Assembly: GCA_001936135.1 (NCBI GenBank)
Contig: CP012809.1
Span: forward strand, 2,157,501 to 2,221,500
Direction of reading: 5' to 3'
DNA: 64,000 nucleotides
DNA from: Saccharomycopsis fibuligera x Saccharomycopsis cf. fibuligera
Lineage: Eukaryota; Ascomycota; Saccharomycetes; Ascoideales; Saccharomycopsidaceae
Shown here in pieces: positions 51,584-61,055 of the stretch (positions are counted from its first letter, which is position 1; every line of letters begins with the position of its first letter). The notes beneath the pieces were generated by a model. The model searched no databases, had not been told where the DNA came from, and saw only the letters and a program-made list of their open reading frames with translations. Made by a program: the position numbers and the translations under genes.

Positions 51584-54500
51584 ATGTCTAACAGCAGCAG
51601 TGAAGTTGTGGATGTGGCATGGCGCACAGTGGACTATGATGGCCGTGGTACCATACCCTGTCACCAAATGCTCGCTTTGATTGACATTCTTGAACAGAAT
51701 CTCTACTTGCCTCAATACTCGTTATTGGACAGGAGCTCTAGAGCGGTCGCACAGTCTTTCATTAACGAAAACAGAATGCTAGAAATCACAAAGGAGGATT
51801 TTATTATTTTGTTGCAGGACCTTTGTGATCTGGAGGTGCTTCTGGAGATTTCTGATCGACTCAATAGCCCTGGATATCCTCAAGAAGCAGTCCAAGTGGG
51901 AACAGCAACAGCGGCAGCTGGGACACCAGAAATAGCAACACAGATATCGCCTGTTGCTGGTGGAATGTACTATCCTGGTTTTGATGGTGTTTATGAAAAT
52001 ACCAAGGAGTGTGAACTGCCATTTGCAGATTATCCAAAGTTTAACAATAGTGGTGGCATCAAAGACACAAATGGTCCAAATGATAATATTCAGCATACAT
52101 TATCGCCAAACAAAGGCAGATCTCCGCACATTAATACTTTTTCACCAGGATACGATATTAATACAATTGATAATGATACTGATCATATAATATTGCATCA
52201 CTCGCCAAGTAACGCAATACCTTTAAAATCATTTCAGAAACTAAAGCAAGAATCAGAATCTCCTGGCGGTAATGGAGGTTCCCGCAGTTCGACGATTGCC
52301 CTGCCTCTTCATAATAACTATTTGGCCACTTCAACAACATCAATATCTACCTCCACAAGTCGCATACATTCAGCTGCTAGCAATTCGGCATCTGCAAGGC
52401 AGTTTGAAGATGAGATCAAATATAGAGATCAACTTATTGAGAGTTTGGAATCAGAACACCAACAGCTTTTACATACTATTAGTGAACAAAACTTGAGATT
52501 AAAGTATTTGGCTAAAGAAAACCAAGAAGCTCAAAGTCAGGTTAAGTACGTAGAAGAACAACTTGAGCAGACGCTTTCGGTTAAGAGCTCAATGAATAGT
52601 ATGAATAGTGAATATCGAGACAATGTACCTTTTTTCAGAATTAATGAAGCGCTTGCTGATGGATTGATACCCAGAGATATTGATAAGGATGATCATAATG
52701 ATGATCAGGATGATGACGATGATAATGACGGCCTAGACGAAAATCAGCTTTACGAGTACATCAGCAACATCGAGAATAGCTTTTCGCAACTTGACGAGAA
52801 TTTGAACTCTTTAAAAACTCAGTCCGCTCATGAACTTAGTTACATTCAGTCGTTGGACTATTCGCAAAACTCATATAATCGAAAATTGAAAGTGCTAAGT
52901 AAGCAACTAAATTTTCTTGTTAAAGAGTTCAGCTCGGTTAAAGCTAAGCTTGGGGATATATCTCAGCAAGAAACTAGTGAAATTTCTGATACTTCTCTCA
53001 CTAATTATTCAGAATCGTTTGGCGATAATCATTACAAAAGAATTACACTGCATTTAAAGCAAATTGAAAACACCACAAACTCCTTGAATGGCAAATTAAA
53101 GCAAAGTTTGTCAACGAAAAGTATTGCCAATTTGCCCGATAGTGTTGAAGACGATATCAAAATAATCAGCTTGAAGGCTTACGATTCATCTTCTGATAAT
53201 TCCTCAACGTCAATTTTACACCCTAAACTTAAATCCAAATCTAAAAAAAGACCTAGAAAGTTAAGAAAACATACTCAACCGCCACATCACAAAAGCATGT
53301 CTGATTTTCATGTTGGCGCATCTAATAACGAGAACCCATTAACAGTAAAATCTAAAAGATCGGGTCAAATGTTGAGAAAACCCAAGTCTCAAATATTGTT
53401 GCAGAAAAAATCTCAAAGTTTACTATCACTGGTTCCACAAGGCGCTTCGAATACTGCGTACTCTTTAGAGTCTAAAAAGTTCACATTTGGTCCTAGAAAT
53501 AGTAAGCAAAAAGACAATTTACCAGTACTGCAATACCCCCTTAGTCCTCAAAACTCCTCGCAACCTGCTGAGCTTTCCACCCCTGTGAAGTGCAAAGGAA
53601 ACATTCATAATTCAATATTGGAATCTGAAGATAGTTTTAATGTTGGAAGTCCACAAGTCGATGTTTTGTATAGTAGTAAAGCGATAGATATTGCGTCACC
53701 TCCGTATCATCCTAACATAAATGATTCATATGATGCTGATGTTGATGAAGTAACATTTAATGTTTATTCACTGCTGATCGATAATGGCGATGTTCATGCT
53801 GGTCCTGATAATACTATCAAGACTAACATACGCACAAATCATGTTAAGTCTGAGGATGATAAGACAGTCAGGAAAAAAATTTCATTGCGTGATGAGTTGG
53901 TCGACTACTTTAATACTACAAATGGCAGCAATTATGGCGATGTTGACACACAGGATGATAACCATGGTAACAGCGACATGAGTTTGCCCAATGTTGATGA
54001 TCTGTCGTTTATCATAAACACACCAAAATTAGCCAAACCACGCGCTCAATCAAGTAGTATCGATCTTGGGTTGGGCCATGAGATTGGTTCCAACAATGAG
54101 CTCCAAACAATTACTAAGCCCGCTACTAACCATGATGATGAAGGTGGTGAATTTCTTGACTTGGATTCAATAAAAGTGCAACAACTCCAAGATCAATCTA
54201 TTGCTCTGTCATTGGCTATATCTGCTTTTGGTTCTCCTGTGAAAGCTAACGTTTCTCCAGAAAAAATTACCAACAAAAATAACTGCGTTGTCATAACTGA
54301 ACCACTCCCTGTATCAACTTCAAAAGATGAGGCGCTACACGCTTCATCGAGTCAAAACCATAATTTGCTTGATTTGGAAACTAGCTCAACAACAAAGTCT
54401 AAACTTGAGAACGTTCCCTTCCTTTCAACTTCATCCCAAAAGGCCGAGCTTTTGAACATTAAAAACACTGACGGTTACAGACTTATGCAAAACCTGGAAC

Positions 54501-54757
54501 CATCACCCGAACAGAGTCCAGATATTGCCAATACTGAAGCAGAACCAAAGGACGTTTTTACTTTAATTTACGAATTTATAATATTTGTTGTCCTGCTTGT
54601 TTCTCTGATTTTTCTGCCTGATGTCGTGCTGCCGCGTTCAAAGCCAGCATTTCATTCCTCTTCATCCCCTACTTCTCCTTCTTCGCCTCGCATGCAGTCC
54701 AAATCACAACTAAATCTAAGGCTTCTTCGAGAGCCTGCTAAAATTAAGGCTGATTAG
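51584..54757 (+). CDS. Large coiled-coil protein with EF-hand-like N-terminus and C-terminal membrane span (Mps2-like?)
   Basis: 1,057 residues. The first ~100 residues are helical and EF-hand-like (AWRTVDYDGRGTIPCHQML, then ITKEDFIILLQDLCDLEVLLE). Coiled coils follow at about 278-345 and 385-440. A long Ser-rich disordered part contains acidic and basic patches (KSKSKKRPRKLRKH) and ends with one transmembrane segment near residues 992-1,016 (LIYEFIIFVVLLVSLIFL) and a short basic tail. This layout (N-terminal EF-hand-like region, coiled coil, C-terminal membrane anchor) recalls Mps2, the spindle pole body/half-bridge anchor, but Mps2 of S. cerevisiae has only 387 residues. I treat it as unidentified with that lead. 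CTG codons occur, e.g. in DLCDLEVLLE. Confidence 0.8.
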   Translation: MSNSSSEVVDVAWRTVDYDGRGTIPCHQMLALIDILEQNLYLPQYSLLDRSSRAVAQSFINENRMLEITKEDFIILLQDLCDLEVLLEISDRLNSPGYPQEAVQVGTATAAAGTPEIATQISPVAGGMYYPGFDGVYENTKECELPFADYPKFNNSGGIKDTNGPNDNIQHTLSPNKGRSPHINTFSPGYDINTIDNDTDHIILHHSPSNAIPLKSFQKLKQESESPGGNGGSRSSTIALPLHNNYLATSTTSISTSTSRIHSAASNSASARQFEDEIKYRDQLIESLESEHQQLLHTISEQNLRLKYLAKENQEAQSQVKYVEEQLEQTLSVKSSMNSMNSEYRDNVPFFRINEALADGLIPRDIDKDDHNDDQDDDDDNDGLDENQLYEYISNIENSFSQLDENLNSLKTQSAHELSYIQSLDYSQNSYNRKLKVLSKQLNFLVKEFSSVKAKLGDISQQETSEISDTSLTNYSESFGDNHYKRITLHLKQIENTTNSLNGKLKQSLSTKSIANLPDSVEDDIKIISLKAYDSSSDNSSTSILHPKLKSKSKKRPRKLRKHTQPPHHKSMSDFHVGASNNENPLTVKSKRSGQMLRKPKSQILLQKKSQSLLSLVPQGASNTAYSLESKKFTFGPRNSKQKDNLPVLQYPLSPQNSSQPAELSTPVKCKGNIHNSILESEDSFNVGSPQVDVLYSSKAIDIASPPYHPNINDSYDADVDEVTFNVYSLLIDNGDVHAGPDNTIKTNIRTNHVKSEDDKTVRKKISLRDELVDYFNTTNGSNYGDVDTQDDNHGNSDMSLPNVDDLSFIINTPKLAKPRAQSSSIDLGLGHEIGSNNELQTITKPATNHDDEGGEFLDLDSIKVQQLQDQSIALSLAISAFGSPVKANVSPEKITNKNNCVVITEPLPVSTSKDEALHASSSQNHNLLDLETSSTTKSKLENVPFLSTSSQKAELLNIKNTDGYRLMQNLEPSPEQSPDIANTEAEPKDVFTLIYEFIIFVVLLVSLIFLPDVVLPRSKPAFHSSSSPTSPSSPRMQSKSQLNLRLLREPAKIKAD

Positions 54758-55345
54758 AGTTTTTCATAAATGATTTTGTTTTGGTGTACTTCACGGTTTC
54801 AAAGACATTAGTGCTTCCATACCCTAATATCTTGTTCTCTTCTTTTATTTTGCCTTCATTTCATTCTGTTCTGCTTTTGTTACTTTCGTTTATCTTTACT
54901 TTTTCTGTTTATATGCTCTTTTAAACTTCTTCTCATTGTGTTCTACTTGTTCAACACTCAAAATTTTGTTTTTGTAAATACCAGCTGCATTTTATTTTAT
55001 ACCCTCTATATATTTTCTAACTAATTGCCACATTTATTACAATTCTTGACACCATTTACTGTGAATGTTGTTTCTGTATCTAGTCAAGATTCAGAAAATC
55101 ACATGGTACAGTGCTTGATATAATACATAAGTCAAAGAAAACCAAATGTATATAAAGCTGATACCTCAGATATAGCTAATCTATAAATATAAAATTGCAA
55201 GGCGATACATTTCCTGAATGTATTTCACGCGCGCCAGAAGGAAAAAAAAAAAAAAAAAATTAATAAAATAAAAAAAAAGGGTAATGACAACAATGATTAT
55301 GATAACCTGTACAAAAAGAATCTTTTTTTTATTTTATTTGCTCAA
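54758..55345. other. Intergenic between convergent genes
   Basis: 588 bp with T-rich sequence after the plus-strand gene and A tracts near 55,241-55,280. Two 3' UTRs; no gene seen. Confidence 0.5.
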
Positions 55346-57847
55346 TTAATCAAACTCCACTCTGACGGAAAACTTTCCCTTTGCGGCCCTAATCACCCCT
55401 CTTAATCCAACATCATCCTTGATAGCGCTATACATTCCACTAGTACTTTTAGCAAACAAAAAGATATCATTAGTCTTGAGTGGTTTGTTTCTTTGGGTAA
55501 AATCATCTTTAATTCTCGAGAAAAGCTTATTTTTCAACTGTTCCAAGTTGCAAGAGACCGGAATTTTGCAGATGAATATATCTTCACCATCATTGTAAAA
55601 GCATTTCACTCTTATTTGTGGGCCGGAGATTTGATGCTGTGAAAAAGTCAATTCGCCATCATTACCATTGACATTATTGCCACCAGTATTGTTGCCTATA
55701 TTGTTGGTATTGGTGGTGACAGTTTCATTGGTAGATTGTTGAGCAGGAGTGATTATTGTTACATTTTGCATACTTAATTCACTTTCAATTTCTTGCATTA
55801 TATCATTGTTACTTTTGTTTGAAAAATGTTTCTCTTCGTCTTCTTCTTCATCAACTTGATTGAATAGAGAAATTTGTGGTACTTGAACATTCACTGGCGT
55901 TGGATGTGGTGCGTTGTGTGGTTGATGTCTGCTAATGGATAATGGGGTTGGAGGAGCCAATGTATCTTTCATGGGGATTGGTGGAAGATTCTTGTTTACT
56001 GATTGCAGCCTAATAATTCCTGGTGATGATGATTGGCTAATAAGTGGAGATCTTTGACTTCTGGATGGTCCCATGAACGGCCCATTACTGAGGATTATGT
56101 TATTGTTACTTGGCTGAAGGCGTTCTTGACTAAAGTTTTTATTGATATTCAATGAGAAGTATCCACCAGTGTCGTCTTGAGGCACACAGAGTTTTGGAGA
56201 ACCTAATAATATATTTTTACTTTGAACCTCTGATTCAGTAGTTTGGTCATCAAAGGAGCTGGCGTCATTACTACTGGTTACAATGGCTCTTGATTCTTCA
56301 TTAGCAAGAATTGGTCTTTCAAATATTATGGAGTTATCCAAAGAAGCAGCAGCCAAATCTTGATCATCATTCATATCATAATCACCAAATCTTGGGTAAA
56401 TCCACTCTTCAAACACATCATTCTTGTAGCCATCGAGCGCAAGCTTTTTGAAGAGTTGTCTGAAATAATCATTTAAATCGCTACATCGTTGTAGTAATGC
56501 TTTTGATGGGTTATTTGGATCAGGTCTAGGTATTGGACCAGGCATTGAAGGAAAACCTACTTCCTCATTATCAGCATAATCAGCAACGCTGCTTATAAAT
56601 CTGCTCACGTTCATATGCAAATCGTAAAAGTCTTGGTAATAACGACGCAAAAATCTTTTTTTGCCTAGTTTGTAATCAATGTCTACTTTATACCAGTATC
56701 GTCCATTATTATTATAGACATTGGAGACACAAACATCAGCAATTTCAAAAATTTCATTAGTAACCACGTTGCAATTTTCTTTGTCAAACCCCGTTAAATC
56801 ATCATCATCATCATCAGCAAACTCGTCATTAATATTATCATCAGAATCTTCTTCGACGCTGTAGTTTATATCATTTTCTAAACCTGCATCATCGCTGAGA
56901 GCAGGACTGCTAACGTTTGATAGCACTTTTCCAAAGCTTAAAGAGTGAATCGAAGAGACCGACGACCCAATGGTTGATGACGATCCTTTTCTCTTGAGCT
57001 CTTTTTCAAACGAGTCTATAGTTTCCGTAGACTCCTTGCTGTATTGCATCCTACTCTCATAACTGTAATGCGGTTCAGGAGTAGACGAACCCTGATTGCC
57101 AATAATGCTCACCGGGGTCGGTTTGCTTACCGAAAGATTCCCTGGTCTTGCTGGAGTTAAGTCAGTGGTATTGGAATGATATGGTTTAGGAGATCCATAA
57201 TCACTATGAAAACTTGCTGCTGGGCTATTGATAGAACTATTAACACCACTAGGGTTATTATTGGTACCTATTACTGTTGATGCAATATTATTATTGTTAC
57301 TATTGCCCATACTGTTAAAATCAACCTTTCCTTTTTCGTAGACATTGGCGTTATCTGCAGTATTTAACCAACTCATGTCATACTTGTGTCTCTCATGGTT
57401 TCCGACTCTGTTATCAAGGTCAACAATTTTAACAATGTTTGTTGGCACAAGCCCAGGGGAACTTAGCCTGCCTATCGTTTTTACCAAAATTATCCCATTT
57501 CCCTTTCTTGATAAAAGTTTTAAATGCTCGTTAGCCGAAACAGAAATCTCATTTTTGTTTCGTGCACTGTAGTCACAACTAGCCACTAGAATTATTGGTG
57601 GAAGCGTCGCATGTGGTTGTGGGCTGGTGGCAATTGGAATCGGATTTTGTAATCCTTGAAAACTATTGTTGGGATTTGCGAAAGGAGACGATTTCTTCAA
57701 CCCTGTCAGCTCTTTGAAGCTCGAAGAAATAGAAAAACTGGTGATGCTGCTCCGATGCTTCCTTTCCTTTTCTTTATGCAGCTTCAGTCGCTTGGATATA
57801 GACTTGAAATAGTCGTTGTGCGCATTGGTATAGTACATTGGTTCCAT
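55346..57847 (-). CDS. Bem1-like polarity scaffold (SH3-PX-PB1)
   Basis: 833 residues. One SH3 domain (about 82-145) ending KTIGRLSSPGLVPTNIVKIVD, which equals the second SH3 of Bem1 (PIGRLGGPGLVP). Then a PX domain (about 359-482; RRYYQDFYDLH and FPSMPGPIPRPDPN) and a C-terminal PB1 domain (about 742-832; RVKCFYNDGEDIFICKIP). Bem1 links Cdc24 (through PB1), Cdc42-GTP and PAK kinases at polarity sites. Here the first SH3 domain is absent and a long disordered stretch rich in Ser, Asn and Asp separates SH3 from PX. It may be the Bem1 orthologue that lost SH3-1, or a paralogue. The start is the first ATG (an alternative lies three codons on). Confidence 0.85.
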   Translation of the reverse strand: MEPMYYTNAHNDYFKSISKRLKLHKEKERKHRSSITSFSISSSFKELTGLKKSSPFANPNNSFQGLQNPIPIATSPQPHATLPPIILVASCDYSARNKNEISVSANEHLKLLSRKGNGIILVKTIGRLSSPGLVPTNIVKIVDLDNRVGNHERHKYDMSWLNTADNANVYEKGKVDFNSMGNSNNNNIASTVIGTNNNPSGVNSSINSPAASFHSDYGSPKPYHSNTTDLTPARPGNLSVSKPTPVSIIGNQGSSTPEPHYSYESRMQYSKESTETIDSFEKELKRKGSSSTIGSSVSSIHSLSFGKVLSNVSSPALSDDAGLENDINYSVEEDSDDNINDEFADDDDDDLTGFDKENCNVVTNEIFEIADVCVSNVYNNNGRYWYKVDIDYKLGKKRFLRRYYQDFYDLHMNVSRFISSVADYADNEEVGFPSMPGPIPRPDPNNPSKALLQRCSDLNDYFRQLFKKLALDGYKNDVFEEWIYPRFGDYDMNDDQDLAAASLDNSIIFERPILANEESRAIVTSSNDASSFDDQTTESEVQSKNILLGSPKLCVPQDDTGGYFSLNINKNFSQERLQPSNNNIILSNGPFMGPSRSQRSPLISQSSSPGIIRLQSVNKNLPPIPMKDTLAPPTPLSISRHQPHNAPHPTPVNVQVPQISLFNQVDEEEDEEKHFSNKSNNDIMQEIESELSMQNVTIITPAQQSTNETVTTNTNNIGNNTGGNNVNGNDGELTFSQHQISGPQIRVKCFYNDGEDIFICKIPVSCNLEQLKNKLFSRIKDDFTQRNKPLKTNDIFLFAKSTSGMYSAIKDDVGLRGVIRAAKGKFSVRVEFD

Positions 57848-58190
57848 CTTCGGTGAGTGGTAGAACTCAGAAAATAACAAAAATTAGTCACAAAATAGCA
57901 AAATGATGATAAATAACAGGTTTATCCCTAGCATCTAGGAGACACTGGTGCTTATATAGATGCTTCGCAGTGAAGCTCCTCAGAGACGGGTCCTCCTCAC
58001 GTGATCCGTTTGAAGTGCGTATCACCATAAAATAGCTCTTGCCAACGCCATGCTTTTAGCATGATGCTAACAGTTGAAAGGGATGCAACCGCTAAAGAGG
58101 GGGCTATTCAAATTTTTAATAATCTGTGGGTAGTGTTTGTCCTTTGTTATACATCATATAAACCGCTCGCATCGCCTCTGCATATTATGT
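57848..58190. promoter_or_regulatory. Promoter of the Bem1-like gene with CACGTG
   Basis: 343 bp between two minus-strand genes. CACGTGA lies at 57,998-58,004, about 150 bp from the start codon, a Cbf1-type site. The rest is unremarkable and includes the CCZ1 3' end. Confidence 0.5.
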
Positions 58191-60710
58191 TCACACCCGT
58201 CCTGTATGCACGCAGTTGTCAAACCAGATCTTCACGTTGCTACCAAGCATGCTAATGAAATCTTCACTCTTATCGGTAAATAATAGATTTCTATTTTTTC
58301 GGGAACTGCTGAATTTCTTTAAAATAAACACTTGCCTCTCGAAACGGTTAGTATCGTAGTAGTTTGTAGCAGTGCTCTGTGCTTGTGTTTTCTTCTGCCG
58401 TTCTTCGTCTGCACTTTTGCCCGAAGCGCCCCCAAAGCGGCTAAAATATATCCACCAAAATTTCTCCGTGTTGGCTAGTTTTTCTGAAACAGCCTTACTG
58501 TTAAACTCCTGTAGGTTGAACTGAGCAACTAGTTGACCATGCAAATGCAACGCCTGGATCCTTGAGGCTTGAAGGTCAAAAGTATATTTTGGATCTAAAA
58601 ATCCAGAATCTGATAGTGCGTTTTCTCCAGATCCACCAAGCATAAAACTTTCAGAGCTGGAAATAATAGGTAGTGAGGTTTGATAAAAGCTGAGTTCAGG
58701 GACATAGACAATGTAATAAAATGAAGATTTATATTTCTCCAACTTTTGTTTATCCTCTTCAATATGTCCTCTTAAATACTCATCTGTTGTTTTAGTCGCC
58801 TTTGAAGTATCAGTTAAATCGTTATTAAAGTACATTCCAAATGGCAACAGAAATGTCTTTAAAGATAGATAGTCTGTGAAATTATTACCTGCTTTGGACT
58901 CTATTTGCCTTTGGTTTTTGGAATACTCGGCAGTTGCTAACTGTTGTTTATTATTTCTTCCATGCTTCTGGTCATGGCTGTAATTGTCTTGAAAAAACTC
59001 ATCTACGGATTCAAACAACTCCACAATATTTTCCTCTAACTGCTCGTAGAACATAACGTTATTCAACTCATTGTAGTCGTCTTCAAAAACCATAACAAAC
59101 AAAAGTCCGCCAATTTCATAAACAACTAAACTGCATTTGAGAAGCTCTTCATCGCGTTTATTAGAGTGACTAGAGTGACTGGTTCTGCCTTCCGAACTAG
59201 TTACTGTGTCATTATTGAAACTGTAGCCATCACTTCCGTCTTCTTTTTCAGACAATTTGATGAAAATTGGTTTGAATGAAATCTCAACCAGGTTTAATGG
59301 GGAATTCAATAATTTATTAGGATTAGGGGAGGGATTTGCTGACAAGTTAGGTGTTGCAATATTGGATGCAGGATCTTTTGGATGTAATCCGATCATGTAG
59401 CTACCTTTAGTTACTTGTTTTTTGTGAGAAATTTGCTTCAAAAGATGATTCAAGTTCTCTATCTGGCTATCAGACGCAGCATTCTGGTCTATCTTTTGTG
59501 TGCTTTGAAGATGCTGAGTTGGTCCGTCTTTATTTGACCCAAAAAAGCTCGATATGGAGTTGAAAGTTGCACTGAAAGGATTAAAGTAAACATTTCCATC
59601 TTCATATTCATCACGATTTTGTAGTATGCTTTCAGGATTGGCACCTGTAGTTTTGTTGTAGTTATCATACAATAGACCAGATGCATTCTTACCAGAAAAG
59701 TTATTTTCTTCCAACCAGTTGAAAAGGTCAATGAGCGAATCCTCAGAAATAATATCAAATCCTTTAAAAACAATTCCATACTCTTCAATCAAATGTCTCG
59801 CAATGGGGTCGCTACTTTCTTCATTATGGCCGTTATTCGTGGCCCCGCTGCTGTTACTTTTGGATAGTAACTCAAGGTCCAATGGGTTATATATCAATAA
59901 ATCGATTAATTTGGATGAATTCAGCTGAAAGAATTCAGAAAGTTTTTCTAAAATCAAATTGATACTCTTAATGTTAGAACTATTGGAATAACTAATGGAT
60001 TTTGATGATAATTTGTAGCTGTTGAGCAACTTGAGATATCCCTTGCCGTTGATGGATAAATCCCACAGCGAGACAAATGTAGACCACCATTGGCGCAAAT
60101 GCTCTTTGACAAATTCACTAGAATGGTTATTCAACATTAAGCTAAAAGTTCCGTAATGCAATTTAAACAAGTTATAAGCATTCTTGATATCTTGACATAA
60201 TGCAGCCGGGGAAGACAAATTAGCGGTGCTGTACTCAATTTTAATGTTCTTTTGGATATGTTTTCTACCGCTATTACTGATACTCCTGTCATCATTATGG
60301 CCATTATCATCATCACTATCACTTCCAAAGTCATTGTCTGTAAACTTTGTGAGCTCAATACAAGCGACAATGTAAAAATTGTCTTCAAACTTCTGGATCA
60401 CAATTCTTCTTTGATCTGTATCGATGTGGTCTATTGGCTGGCCTTGGGAAAACTCTTTGGCAAAATTGCATATTCCCTGGATTAGCCCAATTTGCCTCAA
60501 TTTAACATTAGTGTCTATATCATCATGGCTTTTACTGCTGTCATTGTTGATGTAGCAAAGTATTTGTTCTAAAAGACCTTCATCGGTGTCATTTTTGCTG
60601 AAATTGGGATTAAAGATGGTCAAGTAGGACACTTTCGGAGGAATGGCATGATCAATGCCATCGAATCTCAGACGCAAATGCGGCACTGGGTTTAGAAATT
60701 CGGCTGCCAT
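58191..60710 (-). CDS. CCZ1: Ccz1, subunit of the Mon1-Ccz1 Rab7 exchange factor
   Basis: 839 residues. The N-terminus has the Ccz1 longin-type signature: VSYLTIFNPNF, then KLRQIGLIQGICNFAKEFS, and NFYIVACIELTKF about 100 residues in. The second and third longin-like regions follow (LVVYEIGGLLFVMVFEDDYNELNN near residue 520; FYYIVYVPELSFYQTSLP near 660). Mon1-Ccz1 activates Ypt7 (Rab7) on late endosomes and autophagosomes for fusion with the vacuole. It is longer than the S. cerevisiae protein (704) because of Asn/Ser-rich loops. The ATG is preceded by the divergent promoter shared with the TTL-like gene. Confidence 0.88.
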   Translation of the reverse strand: MAAEFLNPVPHLRLRFDGIDHAIPPKVSYLTIFNPNFSKNDTDEGLLEQILCYINNDSSKSHDDIDTNVKLRQIGLIQGICNFAKEFSQGQPIDHIDTDQRRIVIQKFEDNFYIVACIELTKFTDNDFGSDSDDDNGHNDDRSISNSGRKHIQKNIKIEYSTANLSSPAALCQDIKNAYNLFKLHYGTFSLMLNNHSSEFVKEHLRQWWSTFVSLWDLSINGKGYLKLLNSYKLSSKSISYSNSSNIKSINLILEKLSEFFQLNSSKLIDLLIYNPLDLELLSKSNSSGATNNGHNEESSDPIARHLIEEYGIVFKGFDIISEDSLIDLFNWLEENNFSGKNASGLLYDNYNKTTGANPESILQNRDEYEDGNVYFNPFSATFNSISSFFGSNKDGPTQHLQSTQKIDQNAASDSQIENLNHLLKQISHKKQVTKGSYMIGLHPKDPASNIATPNLSANPSPNPNKLLNSPLNLVEISFKPIFIKLSEKEDGSDGYSFNNDTVTSSEGRTSHSSHSNKRDEELLKCSLVVYEIGGLLFVMVFEDDYNELNNVMFYEQLEENIVELFESVDEFFQDNYSHDQKHGRNNKQQLATAEYSKNQRQIESKAGNNFTDYLSLKTFLLPFGMYFNNDLTDTSKATKTTDEYLRGHIEEDKQKLEKYKSSFYYIVYVPELSFYQTSLPIISSSESFMLGGSGENALSDSGFLDPKYTFDLQASRIQALHLHGQLVAQFNLQEFNSKAVSEKLANTEKFWWIYFSRFGGASGKSADEERQKKTQAQSTATNYYDTNRFERQVFILKKFSSSRKNRNLLFTDKSEDFISMLGSNVKIWFDNCVHTGRV

Positions 60711-60929
60711 CTTTGATTCCGGCCAGGCTGCTATACTGGGATTTAACTGGTATGGCTTTGGACTTTACAAGTGTATAGTCAGCGCTTGACTCGCCCCTTA
60801 GTTAGCGGTTGGTTAATAGTGAAAAGCAAAGCACTCTGCTGTGCACGTGCTACACGGTGGTGGTATCGTATACCGAGACTGAGATCGCGATGGAAGGCCG
60901 CGATGACCTTCGTGTCAGAGAAAAATAAA

Positions 60930-60963
<34 letters not shown>

Positions 60964-61055
60964 GTCGAATCACTTCGTATCTTGCATGCAACTAGAAATA
61001 CTCACATCCTCACATCTCCGAAGCATTCCTAGAACACAGTGACAAGTAGCACAAA
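60711..61055. promoter_or_regulatory. Divergent promoter CCZ1 / TTL-like gene
   Basis: 345 bp. GCACGTGC at 60,843-60,850 and a 28-nt A tract at 60,931-60,958 that probably keeps nucleosomes away. Confidence 0.55.
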
